Positions 1-5,608 of a DNA stretch of 9,917 nt are shown piece by piece. Below the pieces are notes generated by a model. That model made no database searches and was not told the origin of the DNA. It worked only from the letters and a program-made list of their open reading frames with translations. How positions within the stretch are numbered: the first letter of the stretch is position 1; every line of letters starts with the position of its first letter. The translations under genes and the position numbers were made by a program. This DNA comes from Pseudomonadota bacterium (GTDB lineage: Bacteria; Pseudomonadota; Alphaproteobacteria; Rhizobiales; Rhizobiaceae). Location: positions 1-9,917 of the forward strand of contig JAEXXS010000494.1 in the NCBI GenBank assembly GCA_023451915.1, given 5' to 3'.

Positions 1-1189
1 TTTCAACAAGTCCCGCTGGTGTTCGCACCGCGATCTTCGCGCCGAAGGGATGCCGCAGGCCTTCAAGGCTTTCATCACGCCGAACGTCGATGCGGGCTGA
101 AATCGCTTCGACTTCTTGATTGCCGAGTAAGGCATAGTCGTCCCAACCAAAACTCCCTTTGTGCAAGGCGATTGCGGCTGTGAACGGCATGGAGAACTGG
201 CCATCCACGATACTGCGCGGGCGGCGTTTTTCAGCAAGTGGTGCGCCGGTGAGAACGATGCCATTTTTATGCAGGCTGATATCGACCGACAAAATGTCAT
301 CTGCTGTCCATCTGTTCTCGCGCCGCAAACGCAGCAGGCCATCAATGGCGGCATGGGTATATCGGCATGATGGATAGGGTTTGACGCCGATTTTCATCGT
401 TTCATAAACGGTTCCAAGCTCCGCCACGGCACGCTCGGGGCGCGGATTATCGGTATAACCTGTCAGCAGGCCATGCTTGCCTTCAATGGCTTCGCCTGCA
501 CCGATGAAACCTTGTTTTGCAAGGGACGCGGCAATCAGCCCGTTCATCGCCGCAGCGCCGACCTGATACCGCTTATTCCAGCCGCCATTGACCAGAAACT
601 GGAGCGAACCTGCAGCCTGGCTTGCTGCAACACCGAAGGCAGAAGCAAGACCGGCAGCATTGAGGCCAAATAGTTTTCCGGCGGCAGCCGCAGCGCCGAA
701 AACACCTGCAGTCGCAGTAGGATGAAATCCGCGCGCATAATGCGCCGTCGGGTCGAGCGCATTGCCGAGGCGACAGCATACTTCGTAACCGGCAACGATC
801 GCGGTTAAAAGGGCCTCACCAGAGGCGCCAGTCATTTCAGCGGCTGCAAAGGCTGCCGGTATAACCGGGGCGCTCGGATGCAGGGAACTGTCGGCATGGG
901 TATCGTCGAAGTCGAGTGAATGGCCAAGTGCGCCATTGAGTAGGGCAGCAATCGCCGGGCTATATCCGCGTAGCGCTCCAAAGACGGTTGCTTCCCCCCG
1001 ATTGTCGAGACCAAGCGTCGCAAGCATTTCCAGAATGCTTTGCGTCGACTCTGCTTCCTGTCCGGCCCGGATAATGCTGCCGATGAGATCAATTGCGAGG
1101 TGCTTTGCCCGTTCTGGCACTTCGGGCGGCAGTGTGGAATAGTCCAGATCAGCCACATAGTGAGACAGAGTATCGGTAATGGCAACCAT
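1..1189 (-). CDS. MmgE/PrpD family protein (partial, C-terminus beyond left edge)
   Basis: The minus strand is open from an ATG at 1189 to the left edge without a stop, giving 396 codons; family members are usually about 440-470 aa, so roughly the last 50-70 residues are missing. Visible family motifs are LDFDDTH (93-98), HPSAP (104-108), HPTATAGVFG (156-165), NGGWNKR (201-207) and KPYPSCRYTH (270-279). D93, T97, H104, K206 and K270 fit the active-site positions described for cis-aconitate decarboxylase; I believe most are shared across the whole family, so they do not fix the reaction. Known family activities are 2-methylcitrate dehydratase (PrpD) and cis-aconitate decarboxylase (ACOD1). No propionate-cycle genes (prpB, prpC) are visible, so a methylcitrate role is not supported by context. 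The start lies 1 base after the stop of the lyase gene, with AAGGA 8 bases upstream inside that gene, indicating translational coupling. Family assignment is firm; substrate is unknown. Confidence 0.9.
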   Translation of the reverse strand, partial: MVAITDTLSHYVADLDYSTLPPEVPERAKHLAIDLIGSIIRAGQEAESTQSILEMLATLGLDNRGEATVFGALRGYSPAIAALLNGALGHSLDFDDTHADSSLHPSAPVIPAAFAAAEMTGASGEALLTAIVAGYEVCCRLGNALDPTAHYARGFHPTATAGVFGAAAAAGKLFGLNAAGLASAFGVAASQAAGSLQFLVNGGWNKRYQVGAAAMNGLIAASLAKQGFIGAGEAIEGKHGLLTGYTDNPRPERAVAELGTVYETMKIGVKPYPSCRYTHAAIDGLLRLRRENRWTADDILSVDISLHKNGIVLTGAPLAEKRRPRSIVDGQFSMPFTAAIALHKGSFGWDDYALLGNQEVEAISARIDVRRDESLEGLRHPFGAKIAVRTPAGLVE

Positions 1190-1190
1190 G

Positions 1191-2018
1191 TTATCTATCC
1201 TTCGAAAAACGCTGATGTGCGTGCAGGATCTGCCGGGCGCGCAGCAGGACTGGCAAATCGACCATCGTTCCGTCTACCGCGCGCGCAGTGCCGTCATCGG
1301 TTTGTGACAGGATTTTTGACGCCCACGCGAGGGTGTCCGGCGTCGGGGCAAAGCCTTGCCTGCACGGCTCGATCTGCGCGGGGTGAATGAGCAGCTTGCC
1401 ACCGAAACCAAGTTCGGCGGCATATCGTGCGTCGGCTTGTGTGGCTGCATCATCCTTGATCGATAGAGTGACGCCGTCGATGGGGGCTGGTTTGCCTGCA
1501 AACCTGGAGGCGAGAACAGTCTGACTTCGCGCGAAGAGGAGCGCCTCCCGACTATGCGCACAACCAAGATCGGCGGCAAGGTCAATGGAACCGAAAGCAA
1601 GCCGGTCGGCTTTTTCGGCAAGGGTCCGAGCGGCTGTAAGCCCTATAGCGGTTTCGATGAGAGCGATGATTAGAGTATGGGCTGGCAGCCTTTCGCGCAG
1701 ACGCTCGATCTGTTCGCAACTTTCCGCTTTCGGTAGTACGACCCCGTCCGGGTGCAGCTGCGTTAAAGCCTCAACATCTGCATCATGCCAGGGCGTTCCC
1801 ACTCCGTTTATCCGTATGAGAACACTGCCAGGAAGCGGTTCGCTTGCGAGAGCAGTTGTGAGCACCCTTCGCGCATCATTTTTGGTGACGGGCGAAACAG
1901 CGTCTTCGAGATCGATGACGATACTGTCCGCACCGGCAGCTGCAGCCTTTGAAAAGCGCTCGGGCCGATCTGCCGGAACGAAGAGAAAAAGCGCTTGATC
2001 AGCGAGTTCGAGTGGCAT
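1191..2018 (-). CDS. CitE/HpcH-family CoA-ester lyase (citramalyl- or malyl-CoA lyase-like)
   Basis: This 275-aa protein has the TIM-barrel HpcH/HpaI-CitE fold. Motifs in order are LFVPADRPERF (12-22), IVIDLEDAV (33-41), RIN (69-71), VVLPKAES (93-100), ALIETAIGL (119-127), GSIDLAADLG (143-152) and IHPAQIE (211-217). R69, E122 and an Asp in the 146-150 segment are the expected CoA-ester and Mg2+ binding residues. Family members cleave beta-hydroxyacyl-CoA esters such as citramalyl-CoA or malyl-CoA in the cytoplasm. It is not the citrate lyase beta subunit of a CitDEF complex, since no citD or citF is nearby. It is the first gene of a minus-strand pair with the MmgE/PrpD gene, facing a CoA-transferase across a 268-base spacer. 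That pairing favours a citramalyl-CoA-type lyase acting after CoA activation. The ATG at 2018 has a GAGG-type Shine-Dalgarno sequence close upstream. Family is clear; the exact substrate is inferred. Confidence 0.9.
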   Translation of the reverse strand: MPLELADQALFLFVPADRPERFSKAAAAGADSIVIDLEDAVSPVTKNDARRVLTTALASEPLPGSVLIRINGVGTPWHDADVEALTQLHPDGVVLPKAESCEQIERLRERLPAHTLIIALIETAIGLTAARTLAEKADRLAFGSIDLAADLGCAHSREALLFARSQTVLASRFAGKPAPIDGVTLSIKDDAATQADARYAAELGFGGKLLIHPAQIEPCRQGFAPTPDTLAWASKILSQTDDGTARAVDGTMVDLPVLLRARQILHAHQRFSKDR

Positions 2019-2286
2019 TGAGCCTCATTTCACCGTGAATATTCAGAATGCAAGACGTATGCGATGCTCTCCTATTCGCAGATCATCACGACGGACCGCG
2101 CCGTTTGCCAATATATTTTTGCTGGTGGACCCATAGGATATGCTTATGCAAGAGTTCCAATTGGAGATAACATTTTTATATGGATGCCCCATTTCAGTGT
2201 TATTTGAAGTGATGGCGGAAATCGGCCATGCTTTTTGCAAGCTAAGGATAATCAGTTTTATAGAGCGCTAAAAGCTGGCGGGAGCA
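2019..2286. promoter_or_regulatory. Divergent intergenic control region between lyase and CoA-transferase genes
   Basis: This 268-base spacer is clearly more AT-rich than its flanks and separates two divergent genes. It contains an imperfect palindrome at 2132-2148 (CATA, 9 bases, TATG) that carries a T-N11-A core typical of LysR-type binding sites. It also contains a perfect 10-bp palindrome TCCAATTGGA at 2156-2165. A small minus-strand reading frame (2240-2043, 65 codons) crosses it but has no recognisable features. I found no convincing promoter for the minus-strand genes. That the LysR protein encoded at 3525 binds here is inference. Confidence 0.5.
2235..2264 (+). promoter_or_regulatory. 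Candidate sigma70 promoter for the CoA-transferase gene
   Basis: A -35-like TTGCAA (2235-2240) and a -10-like TATAGA (2259-2264) are separated by 18 bases, each matching 4 of 6 consensus positions. Transcription would start near 2271, leaving a very short leader before the ATG at 2287. The match is weak, and a GATAAT at 2247-2252 is a competing -10 without a partner -35. Confidence 0.3.
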
Positions 2287-3426
2287 ATGAAATCAGATCT
2301 GGAAGGCGTGCTTGTCATATCCGTTGAGCAGGCGGTTGCCGCGCCCTACCTCTCGTGCAAGCTGGCGGACGCCGGTGCGCGGGTTATCAAGGTTGAACGT
2401 CCCGAAGGCGATTTTGCCCGCGAATACGATCATCTCGTTCATGGCGAAAGCGCCTATTTTGTCTGGCTTAACCGCGGTAAAGAATCGATCTGCCTTGATC
2501 TCAAACAGCCGGAAGACCGCGTAATCCTGATGAATATGATCAGTCAGGCCGATGTCTTTATCCAAAACCTCGCGCCGGGTGCGGTTGAACGTCTTGGTTT
2601 TGGCCCAGATATATTGCGCACGAAGTTTCCGGGGCTGATTACCTGTTCGATCTCCGGCTATGGCGACGAGGGCCCCCTTCGTGACTTAAAAGCTTATGAC
2701 CTCCTGGTTCAGGCGGAAAGCGGGCTTGCCTCCATTACGGGAAATGAACATGGATCGGCGCGTGTGGGGGTTTCCGTGTGCGATATCGCGGCTGGAATGA
2801 CCGCCACCCAGGCCGTGTTGACCGCGCTTTTTGCCCGACAGAAAACAGGAAAGGGACGGCACATTTCCGTATCGCTTTACCACGCGCTTTCGGACTGGAT
2901 GAACGTTCCATATCTGCAATTTGCTTATGGCGGCAAAGCGCCTGCGCGCAATGGCCTCAGTCATCCCACCATCGCCCCCTATGGCGCCTATGATTGCGCA
3001 GATGGAAAATCTGTTCTGTTTGCAATCCAGAACGAGCGAGAATGGGCTGTGTTCTGCAATGAAGTGCTGGAGCAAAGCGAGCTGGTAGCTGATCCCCGTT
3101 TCGCGTCAAACAGCGAGCGGGTAAAAAATCGCGAAGCACTTAATGCTGTTATTGAACCGGTTTTCCGCTCCTTTCCGCGTGATGAAATGGCGGAAAGGCT
3201 GCGCTCGGCGCGGATCGCCTATGGGCGTGTGAGTACGTTGCAGGATGTCGCCGACCATCCGCAGAACCGCTATATGTCGGTTGATACGCCAAGCGGTCCG
3301 GTGCGTCTGCTGGCGCCCGGTGCTGTTGCTGACGGCGTCATTCCAGAATTGGGCGCAGTTCCAGCGCTGGGAGCCGACACCGAACGGCTGCGCCGCGAAT
3401 TTGCAGCGAAACCTGTTTCCGCCTAG
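2287..3426 (+). CDS. Class III (CaiB/BaiF) CoA-transferase, itaconate/mesaconate CoA-transferase-like
   Basis: This 379-aa protein is of normal length for a family III CoA-transferase. The N-terminal part has the CoA-binding signature LADAGARVIKVERPEGD, then NRGKESICLDLK and IQNLAPGAVERLG. The catalytic Asp is D138 in KAYDLLVQAESG, preceded by SGYGDEGP. The C-terminal part has HPTIAPYGAYDCADG and NEREWAVFC. Enzymes of this family move CoA between carboxylic acids through an aspartyl-CoA intermediate. From memory, the overall pattern (EQAVAAPY near the N-terminus, FVWLNRGKES) is closest to itaconate and mesaconate CoA-transferases, including the one next to a citramalyl-CoA lyase in Pseudomonas aeruginosa. 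The divergent CitE-like lyase fits that reading: this enzyme would make the CoA ester and the lyase would cleave it after hydration. The ATG has GGAG only 2 bases upstream, a tight spacing. The family call is strong; the substrate is inferred. Confidence 0.92.
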   Translation: MKSDLEGVLVISVEQAVAAPYLSCKLADAGARVIKVERPEGDFAREYDHLVHGESAYFVWLNRGKESICLDLKQPEDRVILMNMISQADVFIQNLAPGAVERLGFGPDILRTKFPGLITCSISGYGDEGPLRDLKAYDLLVQAESGLASITGNEHGSARVGVSVCDIAAGMTATQAVLTALFARQKTGKGRHISVSLYHALSDWMNVPYLQFAYGGKAPARNGLSHPTIAPYGAYDCADGKSVLFAIQNEREWAVFCNEVLEQSELVADPRFASNSERVKNREALNAVIEPVFRSFPRDEMAERLRSARIAYGRVSTLQDVADHPQNRYMSVDTPSGPVRLLAPGAVADGVIPELGAVPALGADTERLRREFAAKPVSA

Positions 3427-3444
3427 CATTTCCCGCAGCTATTC

Positions 3445-3475
3445 TTGACAGGTGGAGTTTCGTTCTCACTATAGC
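3445..3475 (+). promoter_or_regulatory. Candidate promoter for the LysR regulator gene
   Basis: A perfect TTGACA lies at 3445-3450 and a TATAGC at 3470-3475, with a 19-base spacer (18 if the -10 is read as CTATAG at 3469). The -35 extends to CTTGAC, which suits alphaproteobacterial sigma70 promoters, but the spacer is longer than optimal. It sits just downstream of the CoA-transferase stop codon and would give a leader of about 45 bases, so the regulator may have its own transcript. Confidence 0.45.
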
Positions 3476-3514
3476 GGAAAGTGAAGGGGTTTCGTTTAGC
3501 GATAAAAAAATATT

Positions 3515-3519
3515 GGAGG
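3515..3519 (+). promoter_or_regulatory. Ribosome binding site deciding the LysR GTG start
   Basis: GGAGG lies 5 bases upstream of the GTG at 3525. The only in-frame start further upstream is a TTG at 3513, which overlaps this Shine-Dalgarno sequence and so cannot use it. The resulting N-terminus MDIRQLRYFVAI is the usual LysR-family start. Confidence 0.75.
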
Positions 3520-3524
3520 TCGGG

Positions 3525-4481
3525 GTGGATATTCGTCAGCTCCGCTATTTCGTGGCTATCATCGAACAAGGGTCGTTTTCCAAAGCGGCTGCGACTTTGA
3601 ATGTGGCCCAACCGGCTCTTAGTCTGCATGTGCGCAATATGGAGGCGGATCTGGGAACGCCGCTCTTGTTTCGCAGCCCGCAAGGCGTGATAGCCACCGA
3701 AGCGGGCGAGATTTTGCTGCGCAATGCGCGCACGATTCTCGATCAATTCGCGGTCGCGCAAGAAGAGATTCGCGGCCATGAAGCGGAGCCTTCCGGGGAG
3801 GTACGCTTAGGCTTGCCGGGTACAATCAGTCAGATACTGTCTGTTCCCCTGATTATCGTTGCGCGACAGCGTTATCCGAAAATTCGGCTTAGAATTGCCG
3901 AGGCGATGAGCGGCTTCATCACGGAATGGATACGCGAGCGGCGTGTCGATATTGCCGTACTCTATATTCCGGTCGAGGACCGGGTGCTGACATCCTATCC
4001 CGTGCTGACGGAAGAGTTATGCCTATTGGGACCAGCAACGCCGATGGAAGACGTGAAGACCCCAGCTTTTGGCGCAGTGACACTGAGGGATGTTGCCCGT
4101 TTGCCCTTGATCCTGCCAAGCTCAAGCCACGGATTGCGTGAGCTTCTTGAGCGGGCGGCTGCGGAAACAGGCCATACGCTGAATACGATCATCGACGTCG
4201 ATTCCTACGGCAATATCAAAGAGTTGGTGGAAAGAGGCATCGGCTACTCGATCCTCCCGTTCAACGCTATTTCGCGCGAAACGCGTGAAGGTCGGTTACG
4301 ATCCTGGCGGATCAGCAAGCCAGAGCTCAAGCGCGCTGTTCACCTTGTGCGCCCCGCAGACCGACCCATGACCAATGCAGTTGCCGCCATCGAGTCCCTA
4401 TGCCGCGAAACGCTACTAAAGCTTGCCGAAACCGGCCAATGGAGCGGTGCAAAAGCGCTTCGAAATGAAGGTCAGCCATAG
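3525..4481 (+). CDS. LysR-family transcriptional regulator (Nac-like effector domain)
   Basis: With a GTG start the protein has 318 aa. Residues about 1-60 form the winged helix-turn-helix domain, starting MDIRQLRYF, with GSFSKAAATLNVAQPALSLH as the recognition region. Residues about 90-300 form the periplasmic-binding-protein-like effector domain, with GEVRLGLPGTIS, RERRVDIAVLY and VERGIGYSILPF. The EIRGHEAEPSGEVRLG linker resembles the Nac-like branch of the family. Such regulators usually bind T-N11-A sites and respond to a small metabolite of the pathway they control. It lies 98 bases after the CoA-transferase gene on the same strand and before an SDR gene, so it may control the divergent CoA module at 2019-2286, the SDR gene, or both. 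An inverted repeat covers its stop codon. Family and start are well supported; target and effector are not known. Confidence 0.93.
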   Translation: MDIRQLRYFVAIIEQGSFSKAAATLNVAQPALSLHVRNMEADLGTPLLFRSPQGVIATEAGEILLRNARTILDQFAVAQEEIRGHEAEPSGEVRLGLPGTISQILSVPLIIVARQRYPKIRLRIAEAMSGFITEWIRERRVDIAVLYIPVEDRVLTSYPVLTEELCLLGPATPMEDVKTPAFGAVTLRDVARLPLILPSSSHGLRELLERAAAETGHTLNTIIDVDSYGNIKELVERGIGYSILPFNAISRETREGRLRSWRISKPELKRAVHLVRPADRPMTNAVAAIESLCRETLLKLAETGQWSGAKALRNEGQP

Positions 4482-4497
4482 TAGTTTGCTATGGCTG
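4473..4497 (+). terminator. Inverted repeat across the LysR stop codon, possible weak terminator
   Basis: CAGCCATAG (4473-4481) and CTATGGCTG (4489-4497) form a perfect 9-bp stem with a 7-base loop. The left arm ends in the TAG stop codon of the LysR gene. There is no T-run directly after the stem, so it is not a classical intrinsic terminator; it may instead stabilise the 3' end, attenuate readthrough into the SDR gene, or act as a protein-binding palindrome. Confidence 0.4.
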
Positions 4498-4542
4498 TGA
4501 GCTGAATATTATCTTTGAAATATAAGCCTGCACGTCGCAACT

Positions 4543-4571
4543 TCCTCCCGTGGAACACTCTGGAGGGAGGA
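4543..4571 (+). promoter_or_regulatory. Hairpin covering the Shine-Dalgarno sequence of the SDR gene
   Basis: TCCTCCC (4543-4549) is exactly complementary to GGGAGGA (4565-4571), with a 15-base loop. The right arm contains the GGAGG that serves the ATG at 4578. A shifted register pairs CCTCC (4544-4548) with the upstream GGAGG at 4562-4566. The left arm is itself an anti-Shine-Dalgarno-like sequence. Closing the hairpin would hide the ribosome binding site, so translation of the SDR could depend on temperature, a ligand, a small RNA or translation of an upstream frame. The base pairing is seen; the regulatory role is inferred. Confidence 0.45.
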
Positions 4572-4577
4572 TTGACG

Positions 4578-5363
4578 ATGAACCAGCATGTTGGGAATGG
4601 GGTAGAAACAAAAGGTCGTTTGGCTGGCAAAGTCGCCATAGTGACTGGGGCGGCAGGCGGCTTTGGTGAAGGCATTGCGCATTTGTTCGCAGCCGAAGGA
4701 GCGACTGTCGCCGTCCTTGATATTCGTCCCGAGGCAGCCGAAAAAGTGGCTTCGGCTATTGGCGGCAAAGCCTTTTCGACGACCGCAGATGTCGGTTCGA
4801 AAGCCGACGTGGAACGCGCTATCGCTTTCGTCACTGAAAAAGCTGGCGCGCCGGATATCGTGGTCAATAATGCTGGCTGGACACATCGTAATCAGCCGAT
4901 GCTGGATGTGGACGAAGATACATTCGACCGCGTTTACCGCATCAATGTCAAATCGATCTATCTGATGGCTCAGTCTGTGGTGCCGCTGATGCGCGCCAAT
5001 GGCGGCGGAACCATTATCAATATCGGTTCTGTTGCCGGTATAAGACCACGTCCCGGCCTCACCTGGTATAATGGCACCAAGGGTGCGGTGAACATCCTTT
5101 CACAATCCATGGCCGTCGAGCTCGCGCCTGACAATATCCGTGTGAATTGCATTTGTCCGGTGCTGGGCGAAACAGGGCTCCTGGAAAGCTTCATGGGCAT
5201 GCCGGATACGCCAGAAAACCGAACAAAATTCCTTGCAACCATCCCGATGGGACGGCTTTCCCGCCCTGCCGATATAGCCCATGCTGCACTTTATCTGGCC
5301 TCCGACGATGCCGCGTTTTTGACCGGGGTTTTGTTGCCGGTGGATGGCGGGCGAACGATTTAA
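4578..5363 (+). CDS. SDR-family NAD(P)-dependent oxidoreductase
   Basis: This 261-aa protein is a classical short-chain dehydrogenase. The Rossmann nucleotide-binding motif TGAAGGFG is at 23-30, with D48 at the end of the second beta strand, which favours NAD over NADP. NNAG is at 97-100. The catalytic residues are N123, S151, Y164 and K168 (Y-N-G-T-K). The C-terminal part has GRLSRPADIAHAALYLASDD and ends VDGGRTI, as in FabG-like and sugar/polyol dehydrogenases. It oxidises an alcohol or reduces a ketone in the cytoplasm. The ATG at 4578 is chosen because a very strong GGAGGGAGG lies 7 bases upstream; the frame stays open back to an ATG at 4515 but without such support. It follows a LysR gene and precedes an importer operon whose third gene carries a putative lactonase, so it may act on the imported compound. 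The substrate is not determinable. Confidence 0.92.
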   Translation: MNQHVGNGVETKGRLAGKVAIVTGAAGGFGEGIAHLFAAEGATVAVLDIRPEAAEKVASAIGGKAFSTTADVGSKADVERAIAFVTEKAGAPDIVVNNAGWTHRNQPMLDVDEDTFDRVYRINVKSIYLMAQSVVPLMRANGGGTIINIGSVAGIRPRPGLTWYNGTKGAVNILSQSMAVELAPDNIRVNCICPVLGETGLLESFMGMPDTPENRTKFLATIPMGRLSRPADIAHAALYLASDDAAFLTGVLLPVDGGRTI

Positions 5364-5436
5364 GATGCCCATGAGGTCGGTTGTAAAAGTAATTTTGCTA
5401 TAACATTCATGTATAGAGATTAACGCAATTTGATAA

Positions 5437-5464
5437 TTTAATTAAAGCGACCGCCTGTTATAGT
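5437..5464 (+). promoter_or_regulatory. Candidate extended -10 promoter of the importer operon
   Basis: TGTTATAGT at 5456-5464 combines a TGn extension with TATAGT, a 5 of 6 match to the -10 consensus. The best partner -35 is a weak TTTAAT at 5437-5442 with a 16-base spacer, acceptable for an extended -10 promoter. The region 5385-5465 is strikingly AT-rich compared with the flanking genes. Transcription would start near 5471, giving a leader of about 135 bases before the first permease gene. Confidence 0.4.
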
Positions 5465-5475
5465 TTTGCTGATCC

Positions 5476-5506
5476 GCAAGCGCTTCGATGCTTCTTTGGC
5501 GCTTGC
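5476..5506 (+). promoter_or_regulatory. LacI-type operator-like palindrome within an 8-bp inverted repeat
   Basis: AAGCGCTT at 5478-5485 is a perfect palindrome with the central CG and AAnCGnTT form typical of LacI/GalR-family operators. It lies just downstream of the candidate -10, where a repressor would block transcription. The larger GCAAGCGC (5476-5483) is repeated inverted as GCGCTTGC (5499-5506) with a 15-base loop, so the transcript can also form a stem here. No LacI-family gene is in the window. Operator function is inferred. Confidence 0.4.
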
Positions 5507-5592
5507 AGACGGCCATGTGGGAGGAAGCGACTGACCGGACGCGAAGACGTCGAAGGCAGTCGGACTTTGGCAGTCTGAAGGACTGATCAAAA

Positions 5593-5599
5593 GGGGAGG
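5593..5599 (+). promoter_or_regulatory. Ribosome binding site bearing on the first permease start
   Basis: GGGGAGG at 5593-5599 directly touches the ATG at 5600, leaving no spacing for initiation there. The in-frame GTG at 5609 is 9 bases away, within the usable range, so GTG is the better-supported start. The difference is three residues. Confidence 0.5.
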
Positions 5600-5608
5600 A
5601 TGCCGGTC

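Noticed and set aside
832..1185. Minus-strand 117-codon frame near the start of the MmgE/PrpD gene, which could suggest a broken gene
   Set aside because: It is a shifted frame inside the real gene. Reading from the ATG at 1189 in the correct frame gives an unbroken protein with all family motifs to the window edge, so there is no frameshift.
1191..2018. Citrate lyase beta subunit (CitE of the CitDEF complex)
   Set aside because: No acyl-carrier (citD) or alpha-subunit (citF) gene is adjacent, and the neighbouring CoA-transferase fits a stand-alone CoA-ester lyase better.
2043..2240. Minus-strand 65-codon frame in the divergent intergenic region
   Set aside because: It has no clear ribosome binding site or recognisable motif, and it lies across AT-rich regulatory DNA with palindromes. 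Chance is the simpler explanation.
4515..4577. Upstream ATG at 4515 as the SDR start, adding 21 residues
   Set aside because: The extension has no good ribosome binding site and would run through the 7-bp hairpin and the strong GGAGGGAGG, which is ideally placed for the ATG at 4578. The SDR fold needs no such extension.
5364..5608. Mobile-element or attachment-site remnant in the AT-rich spacer
   Set aside because: No terminal inverted repeats, target duplication, transposase or integrase fragment or tRNA end was found; promoter, operator and leader features account for the stretch.
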